Assembly (NCBI GenBank): GCA_964421815.1
Contig: CAYQYT010000001.1
Location: 1-64,000, forward strand
Length of the DNA: 64,000 bases
Source: DTU089 sp964421815
GTDB taxonomy: Bacteria > Bacillota > Clostridia > Oscillospirales > Acutalibacteraceae
Direction: 5' to 3'
Shown one piece after another: positions 41,021 to 50,931 of the stretch. The notes below the pieces were generated by a model, which saw nothing but the letters and a program-made list of their open reading frames with translations, was not told the DNA's origin and ran no database searches. Numbering within the stretch: position 1 is the first letter of the stretch; the number at the start of each line of letters is the position of its first letter. Both the position numbers and the translations under genes were made by a program.

Positions 41021-41488
41021 TTGGCAAAGAACACAGTTTCTCAAGTCTGGGAAATCGCAGAACCCATTGCGGAAGAATTAGGTCTTATTCTTTGGGATGT
41101 TTCATTCGAAAAAAAGGGTGCGAACTATTATCTCAGAATTTTTATCGACAAGGAAGACGGTGTGGGCATTGAAGATTGCGTAAATATGAGTCACGCAATG
41201 GACGCTCCCTTGGATGAGGCGGATTTAATCGACCGCCAATACAATTTACAGGTTTCATCCCCCGGCATTGAAAGAAAACTCACAAGAGATTTTCATTTTG
41301 ATTATGCCATGGGTGAAAAGGTTATTGTAAGGCTTATTCGTCCCTTTGAAAATCAAAGAGAATTTAAAGGTATTCTTATTGATTTCTCGGAAGACGGTGC
41401 GGTTACCATCGAGATTGATGAAGATAATACAATGACAGCCGAAAAGAAAGAAATCGCTTGGGTCAAACTTGACGATTTCTCATTTTAA
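41021..41488 (+). CDS. rimP: Ribosome maturation factor RimP
   Basis: 155 residues starting at the TTG behind AAGAGGTG. RimP assists 30S subunit assembly. The N-terminal alpha/beta domain (LGLILWDVSFEKKGANYYLR, IDKEDGVGIEDCVNMS, VSSPGIERKL) and C-terminal SH3-like barrel are typical. It heads the translation/transcription operon that runs to rpe. Confidence 0.95.
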   Translation: MAKNTVSQVWEIAEPIAEELGLILWDVSFEKKGANYYLRIFIDKEDGVGIEDCVNMSHAMDAPLDEADLIDRQYNLQVSSPGIERKLTRDFHFDYAMGEKVIVRLIRPFENQREFKGILIDFSEDGAVTIEIDEDNTMTAEKKEIAWVKLDDFSF

Positions 41489-41535
41489 ATGTGTTAATAA
41501 TGTAAGTTCTATAGATTGAAAGGAATGGTAGGAAA

Positions 41536-42624
41536 ATGGCAAGAAAATCTGTAAAAAAAGCAAACGAAAACAAAGAGTTTTTTGAAGCAATACAGTTGCT
41601 CGAACAGGAAAGAGGAATCCCCGCTGAGTATCTTCTTGAAAAGGTTTGCGCCGCAATCGTTACATCTGTAAGAAGAGAGTACGGCGGTGAGGACGTTGTG
41701 TTTGTTGACTGTAACCCCGAGGAATATAAGTTAAGAGTTTATCTCAGAAAACAGGTTGTTGAAGAGATTGAAAACGAATATACGGACATTCTTCAAGAGG
41801 AAGCAGTAAAGTATAACAAGAAGGCTCTTGTAGGCGATTTTGTTGAAATTCCCCTTGAAACAAATCAGTTCGGCAGAATTGCCGCAACAACGGCTAAAAA
41901 CGTTATCAGGGGCGACATTCACGATGCTGAAAGAGGTTTAATGCTCAAAGAATTTGAATCAAAACAGAAAGAACTCGTTACCGGTAAGGTACAGAGTATT
42001 GATCCCCAAACAGGTAATGTTACCCTTGAAATCGGCAAGGCGGTAGTTGTCCTTCCCAAGTCAAGACAACTTCCCAACGAAACATTCACCGAAAATCAAC
42101 TTGTAAAAGTTTATATTGAGGGTGTTAAGGACACTCCCAAAGGTCCCAAGGCAATGATTTCAAGAACTCATTCCGGTCTTGTGAGAAGACTTTTTGAAAC
42201 AGAGGTTCCCGAAATCTATGACGGAATCGTTGAAATCAAAGCGGTTTCCCGTGAAGCGGGGGCAAGAACAAAAATTGCCGTTGTTTCCAAAGATGAGAAT
42301 GTTGACCCAATCGGTGCTTGCATAGGCCCCAAGGGCTCACGTGTGGGAACAATCGTTGAATCATTGGGCGGAGAAAAAATTGATATCGTAATTTATGACG
42401 AGGATCCCGCAAAGTTTATTGCGGCGGCTCTTGCTCCGGCAGATGTTCTCTCCGTTGAAATTGACGAGGACAGAGAAAAGGCTTGCCACGTAACAGTTCC
42501 CGATACACAACTTTCTCTTGCAATCGGTAACAAGGGTCAGAACGTAAGCCTTGCCGCAAGACTTACAGGTTGGAAAATAGATATTAAGCCCGAAAGCGGA
42601 TTCTATATTCCGCAGAGTAAGTGA
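41536..42624 (+). CDS. nusA: Transcription termination/antitermination factor NusA
   Basis: 362 residues, the short form common in Firmicutes. N-terminal RNA-polymerase-binding domain (FEAIQLLEQERGIPAEYLLE), S1 domain (about 135-200), KH1 (CIGPKGSRVGTIVESLGGEK, about 256-275) and KH2 (AIGNKGQNVSLAARLTGWKI). It controls pausing, termination and antitermination. AAAGGAATGG precedes the ATG. Confidence 0.96.
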   Translation: MARKSVKKANENKEFFEAIQLLEQERGIPAEYLLEKVCAAIVTSVRREYGGEDVVFVDCNPEEYKLRVYLRKQVVEEIENEYTDILQEEAVKYNKKALVGDFVEIPLETNQFGRIAATTAKNVIRGDIHDAERGLMLKEFESKQKELVTGKVQSIDPQTGNVTLEIGKAVVVLPKSRQLPNETFTENQLVKVYIEGVKDTPKGPKAMISRTHSGLVRRLFETEVPEIYDGIVEIKAVSREAGARTKIAVVSKDENVDPIGACIGPKGSRVGTIVESLGGEKIDIVIYDEDPAKFIAAALAPADVLSVEIDEDREKACHVTVPDTQLSLAIGNKGQNVSLAARLTGWKIDIKPESGFYIPQSK

Positions 42625-42631
42625 GGTTACT

Positions 42632-42901
42632 ATGGCTGAAAAAAAGATACCTATGAGGAAATGTCTCGGATGTAACGAAATGAAGCCCAAAAAGGAGCTT
42701 ATCCGTGCAGTAAAAAGTCCCGAGGGTGAAATAAGCCTTGACCTTACAGGAAAAAAGTCGGGCAGGGGTGCATATATATGCCCCGATAAAGCGTGTTTCC
42801 AAAAAGCGAGAAAGGGCAAACGCCTTGAAAAAGCACTTGAAACCGCAATTCCCGACAGCGTTTACGATGCTATGGAAAAGGAACTTGAACAGGACTCTTA
42901 A
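42632..42901 (+). CDS. ylxR: YlxR-type nucleic-acid-binding protein
   Basis: 89 residues with the YlxR signature KIPMRKCLGCNEMKPKKEL and GRGAYICPDKACFQKARKGK. It lies 7 bases after nusA, its usual place. YlxR is thought to bind RNA or modulate RNase P activity. Confidence 0.9.
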   Translation: MAEKKIPMRKCLGCNEMKPKKELIRAVKSPEGEISLDLTGKKSGRGAYICPDKACFQKARKGKRLEKALETAIPDSVYDAMEKELEQDS

Positions 42902-42926
42902 TATTGTCGAAAGGACTGGGCAGAAT

Positions 42927-43259
42927 TTGAATAAAAAAGATACAATGGGTTTTCTCGGCTTGTGCCGAAAAGCGGGAAAGCTTTGTTGCGGACACGATGC
43001 AGTAAAGGAGTCCATTGTAAAATCCCACGCGGTGCTTGTTTTTCTTTCTTCGGACGCATCCGACAGACTTCAAAGGGAAATGGAACACGCGTGTACCTAT
43101 AACGGCAAAAATATTCCCATTATACGTACTTCATATTCTATGGCAGATTTTGCCGAGGGAGTCGGCAAGGGTTCGGGAGTTTTTTCCGTAACAGACAACG
43201 GTTTTGCTAAAAAACTACAACAACAATTCGGGGAGGAATTATATGATAACAAAATATAA
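42927..43259 (+). CDS. ylxQ: L7Ae-family ribosomal-protein-like YlxQ
   Basis: 110 residues from a TTG start. The L7Ae/L30e fold is recognised by MGFLGLCRKAGKLCCGHDAV and the segment VLVFLSSDASDRLQREMEHA. Likely an RNA-binding protein. Its 3' end overlaps the start of infB by 17 bases, indicating coupled translation. Confidence 0.88.
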   Translation: MNKKDTMGFLGLCRKAGKLCCGHDAVKESIVKSHAVLVFLSSDASDRLQREMEHACTYNGKNIPIIRTSYSMADFAEGVGKGSGVFSVTDNGFAKKLQQQFGEELYDNKI

Positions 43260-45669
43260 AGTTGGCGAAGTTGCAAAGGACTTCGGATTACAGAATAAAG
43301 AAGTTATTGAAATTCTCGGCAAGTTTTACGAGGAACCCAAAAAGTCACAGACGGCTCTTGACACAAAGGAGCTTGATGTTATTTTTGATGTTTTGACACA
43401 GGAAAACAGCGTTGAAAATTTCAACGCGTACTTTGCAATGAAGAAAGCAGAGAAAAAGGAAGAGGCTCCTGCTCAAAAGAAAGAAGAGAAAAAGACGGAG
43501 CCTAAAAAAGAGGAGAGCGCACAGAAGAAGGACGCTCCGAAAAAAGAAACAAAAAAAGCAGAAAAGCCCCAGAAAAAAGATGAGGTTAAGTCCGAAAATA
43601 AAGGTGAGAAAAAATCCGGCGGACAGAGTACAGCCAATCCCTTTAAGAAAAACGAAAAGAAAAAAGACGGCCCCATGCAGTCAAGAACAAAGGGCGAAAT
43701 GCGTACTATCGACACAAGAGCGGATAATGTTCAGCTTGATAAGTACAACGAGAGATACGAAAATATTGCTCCGGCTCACTCCATTAACGACAATGTTCAG
43801 ACAAAACAGAAGTTAAAACAAAAGAGCCAGCAGTACAGAAAACAGCAGGGTATGCGTTCAAAACGCAGGGAGAGCGAAGCGGAGAGATTAAAGAGAATCG
43901 AAGCGGAGCGTGCAAAAAAGACCCTTGTTATTACCGTTCCCGAGGAAATTACAGTTGGTGATCTTGCGGCAATGCTCAAGAGAACTGCCGCAGAGGTTAT
44001 CAAAAAACTTTTCTCATTGGGTATGATGGCAACCGTTAACCAGGTTATCGACTTTGATACAGCGGAAATCGTTGCAACGGAGTTGGGTGCAAAGGTTAAA
44101 AAAGAGGTTGTTGTTACAATCGAGGAAAGAATTATCGACGACCACGAAGATAACGAGGAAGATTTGCTTCCCAGAAGCCCCGTTGTTTGCGTTATGGGTC
44201 ACGTTGACCACGGTAAAACATCACTTCTTGATGCTATTAAAAATACTTCCGTTACCGAAACCGAGGCGGGCGGTATTACACAGCATTTGGGTGCATACAG
44301 GGTAAATCTCAACGGACAGGATATTACATTCCTTGACACTCCCGGCCACGCGGCTTTCACCGCTATGCGTGCAAGGGGTGCTATGGCAACGGATATTGCA
44401 ATCCTTGTTGTTGCCGCCGATGACGGTATTATGCCCCAGACCGTCGAGGCTATTAACCACGCAAAAGCCGCAGGTGTTTCCATCGTTGTTGCAATTAACA
44501 AAATGGATAAACCCGATGCTTCTCCCGACAGAATTATGCAGCAGTTAACGGAGTATGAACTTATTCCTGAAGAGTGGGGCGGCGATGTTATCTGCGTTCC
44601 CGTTTCCGCAAAAACAAAGATGAATATTGATACTCTTCTTGAGTCCGTTCTTCTTGTTGCGGAGATGAAAGAACTTAAAGCCAACCCCAACCGTGCAGGT
44701 AAAGGTATTGTTATTGAAGCAAGACTTGATAAGGGTCGCGGTCCCGTAGCAACCCTCCTTGTTCAGAACGGTACTCTCAAATCCGGCGATATTATCGTTG
44801 CGGGTACTGCTGTGGGCAGAGTTCGTGTTATGACGGACGATAAGGGTAAAAAAGTTAATGAGGCGGGCCCCTCCGTTCCTGTTGAAATCACAGGTCTTGC
44901 GGAAGTTCCTGTGGGCGGTGACGCATTTGACTGCGTAAGCGATGAAAGACTTGCACGTGAACTTGTTGAACAGAGAAAGAATTCACAGAAAGAGGAAGCA
45001 TTCCGCTCCATGCAGAAGGTTACTCTTGACAATCTCTTTGATTCAATTAACGCAGGCTCCCTCAAAGACCTTAATATCATTGTAAAAGCAGATGTTCAGG
45101 GCTCCGTTGAAGCAGTTCGTCAGAGTCTTGAGAAACTCTCCAATGAAGAAGTACGCGTTAAGGTTATTCACGGCGGTGTGGGTGCCGTTAATGAATCCGA
45201 CGTTATGCTTGCAAATGCATCAAACGCACTTATTGTTGGCTTTAACGTTCGTCCCGACCCCGTTGCAGAGGCAAATGCGGAGCGCGACAAAGTTGAAATG
45301 AGAATGTACAGAGTTATTTACGATTGCATTGAAGAGGTTGAAGCCGCTATTAAGGGTATGCTTGCACCCAAATTCCGTGATGTTGAAATGGGTAAGGCAG
45401 AGGTTAGAAGCGTATTCAAACTTTCAAGTGCAGGTACAATTGCAGGTTGCTACATTATTGACGGTAAAATCACCAGAAACTGCAAAATCCGTGTAGTTCG
45501 TGACGGTATTGTTGTGTTTGAGGATGAAATTGCGTCCCTCAAACGTTTCAAGGATGATGTTAAAGAGGTTGCAACCGGTTACGAATGCGGTGTAGGTCTT
45601 GAAAAATTCAACGATATTAAAGAGGGCGACATTTTAGAGGGCTACATTGTAGAGGAATATAAAGACTAA
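43243..45669 (+). CDS. infB: Translation initiation factor IF-2
   Basis: 808 residues. N-terminal IF2_N unit (YKVGEVAKDFGLQNKEVIEI), a Lys/Glu-rich linker (about 70-190), then the G domain with GHVDHGKTS, DTPGHAAFT and NKMDKP, followed by domains II, III and IV. It places initiator fMet-tRNA on the ribosome using GTP. The ATG at 43243 is behind GGGGAGGAA. Confidence 0.98.
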   Translation: MITKYKVGEVAKDFGLQNKEVIEILGKFYEEPKKSQTALDTKELDVIFDVLTQENSVENFNAYFAMKKAEKKEEAPAQKKEEKKTEPKKEESAQKKDAPKKETKKAEKPQKKDEVKSENKGEKKSGGQSTANPFKKNEKKKDGPMQSRTKGEMRTIDTRADNVQLDKYNERYENIAPAHSINDNVQTKQKLKQKSQQYRKQQGMRSKRRESEAERLKRIEAERAKKTLVITVPEEITVGDLAAMLKRTAAEVIKKLFSLGMMATVNQVIDFDTAEIVATELGAKVKKEVVVTIEERIIDDHEDNEEDLLPRSPVVCVMGHVDHGKTSLLDAIKNTSVTETEAGGITQHLGAYRVNLNGQDITFLDTPGHAAFTAMRARGAMATDIAILVVAADDGIMPQTVEAINHAKAAGVSIVVAINKMDKPDASPDRIMQQLTEYELIPEEWGGDVICVPVSAKTKMNIDTLLESVLLVAEMKELKANPNRAGKGIVIEARLDKGRGPVATLLVQNGTLKSGDIIVAGTAVGRVRVMTDDKGKKVNEAGPSVPVEITGLAEVPVGGDAFDCVSDERLARELVEQRKNSQKEEAFRSMQKVTLDNLFDSINAGSLKDLNIIVKADVQGSVEAVRQSLEKLSNEEVRVKVIHGGVGAVNESDVMLANASNALIVGFNVRPDPVAEANAERDKVEMRMYRVIYDCIEEVEAAIKGMLAPKFRDVEMGKAEVRSVFKLSSAGTIAGCYIIDGKITRNCKIRVVRDGIVVFEDEIASLKRFKDDVKEVATGYECGVGLEKFNDIKEGDILEGYIVEEYKD

Positions 45670-45690
45670 ATTTAAAGTTTAGGAGAAAAA

Positions 45691-46050
45691 ATGGGAACCT
45701 ATAAACAAAATCGCACAGCGGAGGACATTAAGCGGGAAATTGCCGCAATTGTCAGGGAACTTAAAGACCCGAGAATTTCGGACCGCCTTATAAGTGTGGC
45801 AAGGGCGGATGTTGCAAGTGATTTGTCCTACGTAAAAGTATATGTCAGCGCCGTTGAGGGTATTGAGGTGGCAAAGGAAGCCACCAAAGCCCTTACGGGT
45901 GCTACGGGGTTTGTGCGTCGTGAGATCGGCAAACGTCTCGGACTTCGCAAGGCTCCGGAAATAAAGTTTGTTGCCGATAACTCCATTGAGTACGGTATGA
46001 ACATTGTTAAAAAACTTGAGGAACTTTCAAGGGAATTTACCGATGAATGA
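45691..46050 (+). CDS. rbfA: Ribosome-binding factor A
   Basis: 119 residues with the RbfA pattern: RTAEDIKREIAAIVRELKDP, ISVARADVASDLSYVKVYVS and IGKRLGLRKAPEIKFVAD. It binds the 30S subunit for 16S rRNA maturation. Located between infB and nrnA as in most Firmicutes. Confidence 0.96.
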   Translation: MGTYKQNRTAEDIKREIAAIVRELKDPRISDRLISVARADVASDLSYVKVYVSAVEGIEVAKEATKALTGATGFVRREIGKRLGLRKAPEIKFVADNSIEYGMNIVKKLEELSREFTDE

Positions 46051-46059
46051 GGAAGTTTT

Positions 46060-47016
46060 ATGGTAATTGATTTAAAGGAGTGTGCCGAACTTTTAAAGGA
46101 ACACTCGGAGTTTGTGGTTATTTCTCACGAGCATCCCGACGGAGATACTCTGGGTTCGGCATTTGCTCTTTGTGAAATACTCAAAAAAATGGGTAAAAAA
46201 CGTGTTGTGAAATGCAGTGATGTAATACCCAAGGACTTTTTCTATATGACGGAGCCCTATATTGCCGATGATGTAAAGGACCCGTACATTGTTACGGTTG
46301 ACGTTGCCGATGAAAAACTTATGGGCGATTTGGGAGCCCTTTACGGCGGCAAGGTTGATTTGTGCATAGACCATCATATGTCCAACACCTATTACGCGAA
46401 AAACTCCTTTGTTGAAGAAAGAGCCGCGGCTTGTGAGATTATTTACGAATTAGCTAATGAGCTTGGTGTTGAAATAAATACCTATATAAGAGAATGTCTT
46501 TATACGGGTATTTCCACGGATACGGGATGTTTCAGATATCAGAATACAACACCCGGGACTTTCAGAATCGTTGCAGATTTAATGGAAAAGGGAATTGACT
46601 CCAAAAAAATCAACAAGCTTATGTTTGAAACAAAAACAAAAAGTTTTCTTGAACTGGAATTGCTTGCAAGAAAAACCCTCGAATACCATTTTGACGGTAA
46701 ATGTGCAATTATAACATTGACCCAATCAATGTATAAACAGAGCGGTTCCAACGAGCACGAATGTCACCCCATTACCGCTCTGCCCCGCCAGATTGAAGGT
46801 GTGCTTGTGGGTGCGGTTATTAAGGAAAAAGAGGACGGAACATTCGGTATTTCACTTCGTACCGAGGGTGATATAGATGCATCTGAAATCTGCTCCCATT
46901 TGGGAGGGGGCGGGCACAAGGGTGCCGCCGGTGCAAGTTTTTCGTGTACTTATGAAGAGGGAAAAGAAAAACTTCTCGCAGTTATAAAAACTGCTTTGGA
47001 CGGTTTGGAACAATGA
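46060..47016 (+). CDS. nrnA: DHH/DHHA1 phosphoesterase (NrnA-type oligoribonuclease / pAp phosphatase)
   Basis: 318 residues. DHH motifs VISHEHPDGDTLGSAFAL, VDVAD and CIDHHMSNTYYA give the metal ligands, and the C-terminal DHHA1 motif GGGGHKGAAGA is present. NrnA degrades short RNA oligonucleotides and pAp. Its last 4 bases overlap the truB start. Confidence 0.93.
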   Translation: MVIDLKECAELLKEHSEFVVISHEHPDGDTLGSAFALCEILKKMGKKRVVKCSDVIPKDFFYMTEPYIADDVKDPYIVTVDVADEKLMGDLGALYGGKVDLCIDHHMSNTYYAKNSFVEERAAACEIIYELANELGVEINTYIRECLYTGISTDTGCFRYQNTTPGTFRIVADLMEKGIDSKKINKLMFETKTKSFLELELLARKTLEYHFDGKCAIITLTQSMYKQSGSNEHECHPITALPRQIEGVLVGAVIKEKEDGTFGISLRTEGDIDASEICSHLGGGGHKGAAGASFSCTYEEGKEKLLAVIKTALDGLEQ

Positions 47017-47894
47017 CGGGAATAATACCTCTCAAAAAAGGGGAGAACATCACCTCTTTTTTCGCAGTAAATAAAGTCAGAAGAATAATCGGGGAGAAAA
47101 AGTGCGGTCATACAGGCACTTTGGACCCTAACGCAACGGGAGTGCTACCCATAGCCGTGGGCGGCGCTACTCGTTTTATTGAACTTCTGCCAACACATAA
47201 AAAAGCCTATAAAGCCACCTTTAAGACGGGCTTTTGTACCGATACCCTTGATGTTTGGGGAACGGTCACCGAAACTTCCGACAAAAAGGTAAACTTTGAG
47301 GAAATAGAAAAAGCGGTTTCGAATTTCAAGGGGGAGATTGTTCAACTTCCCCCAATGTATTCCGCTATAAAAAAAGACGGTGTACGCCTCTATGAGTTGG
47401 CGCGTCAGGGCATTGAGGTGGAGAGAACTCCGCGAAAATGCACTGTATATGAACTTTCGGTAACGGAAGTGGGAAATGGTGAATTTTCGCTCTTTTGCGA
47501 ATGTTCCGCAGGAACATATATACGCACCCTTATAAGCGATATCGGTGAAAAATTGGGTTGCGGTGCAACTATGACCTCTCTTTGCCGTACTTATGCCTGC
47601 GGCATTGAACTGTCCGAATGTTTCACTCTTGAGGAGTTAAAAGAACTCGGGGAAAATAACGAAATTGAAAAAGCGGTTATACCTTTAGAAAAACTGCTTT
47701 CGGATTACCCCGAAATTCAGGTTACGGAAAATCAGGCAAAGCGGTTTTCCAACGGAGGAAGCCTTATGAGAGAAAGGCTTCATAATATCAACGAAAACGG
47801 AATTTACAGAGTTTACGGAAACGGCGAATTTTTAGGTTTGGGTGAACTGACTCAAACAGATTTGTTAGTGAAAAGAGTTTATAATAATGTGTGA
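47013..47894 (+). CDS. truB: tRNA pseudouridine-55 synthase
   Basis: 293 residues. The catalytic motif GHTGTLDPNATGVLPIAVGG (Asp near residue 38) and YKATFKTGFCTDTLDVWG are typical; later CSAGTYIRTLISDIGEKLG is also conserved. It makes pseudouridine 55 in the T-loop of tRNAs. It overlaps its neighbours on both sides (4 and 8 bases). Confidence 0.97.
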   Translation: MTGIIPLKKGENITSFFAVNKVRRIIGEKKCGHTGTLDPNATGVLPIAVGGATRFIELLPTHKKAYKATFKTGFCTDTLDVWGTVTETSDKKVNFEEIEKAVSNFKGEIVQLPPMYSAIKKDGVRLYELARQGIEVERTPRKCTVYELSVTEVGNGEFSLFCECSAGTYIRTLISDIGEKLGCGATMTSLCRTYACGIELSECFTLEELKELGENNEIEKAVIPLEKLLSDYPEIQVTENQAKRFSNGGSLMRERLHNINENGIYRVYGNGEFLGLGELTQTDLLVKRVYNNV

Positions 47895-48783
47895 GAACAA
47901 AAAGGTGCTTGTGGCACTCGGCACTTTTGACGGTCTGCATTTGGGACATAAAAAGGTGCTTTTAAGCGATACAACTGAATATGACGAGAAAATCGCGCTG
48001 ATGTTCACGGAGCATCCTCAAAAAACTCTTTCGGGGAACGCTCCCTGTGAACTTATTACCCAAACAAAACGGAATGAACTTTTGAGCGAATGGGGTTATA
48101 AACCTTTTTTTCTTGATTTTTCGGATGTTTCATCTCTTTCCCCCGAAGCCTTTGTGGATGAGATTCTCGTAAAAAGGCTTAAAGCAACCGCCCTGTGTTG
48201 CGGTTTTAACTACCGATTCGGTAAAGGTGCCGAGGGGGATGCGACCCTGTTGAAGCGGCTTTGTGCCGAAAGGGAAATTAAACTTACGGTTTGTGATGCG
48301 GTTACGGCGGAGGGTGCTCCGGTCAGTTCCACTCGCATCAGGGAATGTATTACTAAGGGCGATATCAAAACTGCCAACAAGATGTTGGGGAGATATTTTT
48401 CCTTTGATTTTGAGGTGGTTCACGGCGATGCTCGGGGCAGAATTTTAGGCTCACCCACAATCAACCAGTTTTTTAATGAAAATTTTGTTGTGGCACAATA
48501 CGGAGTGTATGCGTCATTTACCCTTATTGACGGAAGAAAGTATATTTCCGTAACAAATATAGGTGTGCGTCCCACCATAGAGGGCGGTAGCGAAAAGCGA
48601 AGTGAAACGAACATCGTGGGCTTTGACGGGGATTTGTACGGAAAAGTAATTGAAGTTTTCCTTGTTGAAAAATTAAGAGGGGAAATGGCATTCAATTCCT
48701 TGGAGGAATTAAGTGCACAAATTGCCTCCGACAGAGAAAAAGCCACGGAAATAATTAAAAAGGAGTTCCAAAATGAATTTTAA
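47887..48783 (+). CDS. ribF: Bifunctional riboflavin kinase/FAD synthetase
   Basis: 298 residues. The N-terminal nucleotidyltransferase domain has LGTFDGLHLGHKKVL and GAPVSSTRIRECI; the C-terminal kinase domain has RGRILGSPTINQF and VTNIGVRPTIEGG. In the usual sequence GxPTxN the Pro-Thr pair is present. It makes FMN and FAD from riboflavin. Translationally coupled to truB and rpe. Confidence 0.96.
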   Translation: MCENKKVLVALGTFDGLHLGHKKVLLSDTTEYDEKIALMFTEHPQKTLSGNAPCELITQTKRNELLSEWGYKPFFLDFSDVSSLSPEAFVDEILVKRLKATALCCGFNYRFGKGAEGDATLLKRLCAEREIKLTVCDAVTAEGAPVSSTRIRECITKGDIKTANKMLGRYFSFDFEVVHGDARGRILGSPTINQFFNENFVVAQYGVYASFTLIDGRKYISVTNIGVRPTIEGGSEKRSETNIVGFDGDLYGKVIEVFLVEKLRGEMAFNSLEELSAQIASDREKATEIIKKEFQNEF

Positions 48784-49429
48784 AAACGAAATCAAAGTAG
48801 CTCCATCCATTCTTTCTGCGGATTACGCAGATTTAAAAAACGAAATTGAAAAGGTAAAGGTCGCGGGAGCGGATATGCTCCATGTGGATGTTATGGACGG
48901 CCATTTTGTGCCCAATATTTCCATAGGACCACCCGTTGTTAAATCCATAAGAAAAGCAACGGATATGTTTCTTGACTGCCACCTTATGATCAGCAAACCT
49001 TACGATTACATCGAAAGCTTTGCAAAGGCGGGTGCGGATTTAATCTCTTTCCACGTTGAAAGCGAAAGCAATGTGGAAGAAACCATAAATAAGATAATTG
49101 ATGCAGGGGTAAAACCCGCATTGGTAATAAAGCCCAACACTTCAGCAGAAGCAGTTTTTCCCTATCTGAAAAAACTTGCAATGGTGCTTGTTATGACGGT
49201 GGAGCCGGGCTTCGGCGGACAGTCGTTTATGGGAGATATGCTTCCGAAAATACGGTCAATACGAGAAAAAGCAAATCAGGTAAACCCCGATTTGCTCATT
49301 CAGGTTGACGGCGGAATAGTTCCCGAAACCGCAAAATTATGTGTTGAAGCCGGCGCGGATGTACTTGTTTCCGGCAGTTTCATTTTCGGCGCGGAAGATA
49401 CATTGGGAGCCATAAACTCTTTAAGATAA
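48773..49429 (+). CDS. rpe: Ribulose-phosphate 3-epimerase
   Basis: 218 residues, TIM barrel. APSILSADYADL, HVDVMDGHFVPNIS, DCHLMISKPYDYI and MTVEPGFGGQSFM are the family motifs with metal-binding His and Asp. It interconverts ribulose-5-P and xylulose-5-P. Last gene of the operon; its 3' end overlaps that of the MecA-like gene by 9 bases. Confidence 0.97.
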   Translation: MNFKNEIKVAPSILSADYADLKNEIEKVKVAGADMLHVDVMDGHFVPNISIGPPVVKSIRKATDMFLDCHLMISKPYDYIESFAKAGADLISFHVESESNVEETINKIIDAGVKPALVIKPNTSAEAVFPYLKKLAMVLVMTVEPGFGGQSFMGDMLPKIRSIREKANQVNPDLLIQVDGGIVPETAKLCVEAGADVLVSGSFIFGAEDTLGAINSLR

Positions 49430-49969
49430 ACTAAGACCATATTCGTAGATTTTTGATATTTCCGATTCGGTGCACACGTCCGTATTACCGAACTCACATA
49501 GAACATGGAGTATTTTTTCCGAAAAGGTCAGTTTGGGACGAATTATAATATAAAGACAGTTTTTGTATTTATAGGGCTCAAAATTTTTGATGAAATCCTT
49601 TAATTTTGATATTATTTTCAGGGAATCAATAAAAGAATTTTCATCAATGGGGCAAAAGAGTATGGGCTCTGCTTCCTTTTTCATAATCAAACGTTTCTTG
49701 CTTTTGCTGTCGGGGTACGCAGAACTTGTAAAATGCAGTATGCACCCACCGTCCGATAAGGGCGCAACCTCAATAAGAAGTTTGCCGTCCGTATCAACGG
49801 ATTTACCCAAGGTTTTTTGCGCTTTGTCAAGTATTGTCCATATAACCCGACGGGTTTCAATATTGGAATAGTCCATTTCATCGTATGTAATATCAAGGTC
49901 TGCCATATCAATATGTGAAAGTGTTACGGTGATTTTTTCTTCACCGTTAGATTCAATTTTCAAATCCAT
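49421..49969 (-). CDS. MecA-like ClpC adaptor protein
   Basis: 182 residues with a MecA-like pattern: an N-terminal domain with SHIDMADLDITYDEMDYSN, then VIWTILDKAQKTLG and a C-terminal domain with FSEKILHVLCEFG. MecA proteins bring substrates to the ClpC unfoldase. Sequence is more divergent than Bacillus MecA, so I do not give a symbol. Convergent with rpe. Confidence 0.7.
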   Translation of the reverse strand: MDLKIESNGEEKITVTLSHIDMADLDITYDEMDYSNIETRRVIWTILDKAQKTLGKSVDTDGKLLIEVAPLSDGGCILHFTSSAYPDSKSKKRLIMKKEAEPILFCPIDENSFIDSLKIISKLKDFIKNFEPYKYKNCLYIIIRPKLTFSEKILHVLCEFGNTDVCTESEISKIYEYGLSLS

Positions 49970-50049
49970 CCCCCCAAACAGTATATACTAATATCATAAT
50001 ACTCAAACAGCTTGTGTACAATGATAAAATATTGGAAAGGAAATTTGTT

Positions 50050-50928
50050 ATGAAGTTTGCAGTCAGCAGTTACAGTTTAAACTCCCTTGTGCATAAAGGG
50101 GAGGCAACGGAAAAAGAACTCATAGGTGTTGCAAAAGAACTCGGTTTTGACGGAATAGAATTTGCGGAAATACATACCCCCGACGGTATGAGCAAAAAAG
50201 ACTATGCCCGGGAACTGAAAGCGGAGTGCGAAAGAGTGGGTATAGTTCCCGTTCAGTATTCCGTGGGGGCAGATTTCCTTTACGGCTCCGACGGGGATTT
50301 AGAAAAAGAAATCCAAAGACTTAAAGGAGAAGTTGATATTGCCTGTGAACTGGGCGTACAGGGTATGAGGCATGACGCAACCGGTGGTTTCAGAGATGAA
50401 GAAAGAAAATACAAAGGCTTTGAACAGGCTCTGCCGAGAATTGTTGAGGGTTATAAAAAGGTAACCGAATATGCCGACACAAAGGGCATTAAAACGATGA
50501 TAGAAAATCACGGCTATTTCTGTCAGGACAGCGACAGGGTTGAACGTATAATAACAGGTGTTTCCCACAAGAATTTCGGTGCCCTTATTGATATAGGAAA
50601 CTTCCTTTGTGCCGACGAAAACCCCGTAACTGCGGTTTCAAGACTTGCTCCCTTCGTTTCCTATGTTCACACAAAGGATTTCCACATTAAAAGCGGCAGT
50701 GAACTTGCTCCCTGTGACTGTTTTTTTAAAACCCGTGGCGGAAATTATTTGCGTGGAGCCGTGTTGGGACACGGAAATGTTCCCGTTATGCAGACCTTGA
50801 GCATTTTAAAGGACGCGGGGTATAACGGTTACATAACCCTTGAATTTGAGGGCTGTGAAGAAGCAAAAACTGCTTGTAAATGGGGACTTAACACCCTTAA
50901 AAATATCTGTGAATTTTTAAATTGGTGA
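50050..50928 (+). CDS. Sugar phosphate isomerase/epimerase (xylose-isomerase-like TIM barrel)
   Basis: 292 residues from the ATG at 50050, behind GGAAAGGAA. The TIM barrel pattern MKFAVSSYSLNSLVHKG, ELGFDGIEFAEIH, MIENHGYFCQ, GALIDIGNFLC, FVSYVHTKDFH and ITLEFEGCEE supplies the usual Glu, Asp, His and Glu metal ligands. Substrate unknown; keto-sugar or inositol epimerisation is common in the family. maf follows after 3 bases. Confidence 0.85.
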   Translation: MKFAVSSYSLNSLVHKGEATEKELIGVAKELGFDGIEFAEIHTPDGMSKKDYARELKAECERVGIVPVQYSVGADFLYGSDGDLEKEIQRLKGEVDIACELGVQGMRHDATGGFRDEERKYKGFEQALPRIVEGYKKVTEYADTKGIKTMIENHGYFCQDSDRVERIITGVSHKNFGALIDIGNFLCADENPVTAVSRLAPFVSYVHTKDFHIKSGSELAPCDCFFKTRGGNYLRGAVLGHGNVPVMQTLSILKDAGYNGYITLEFEGCEEAKTACKWGLNTLKNICEFLNW

Positions 50929-50931
50929 TTT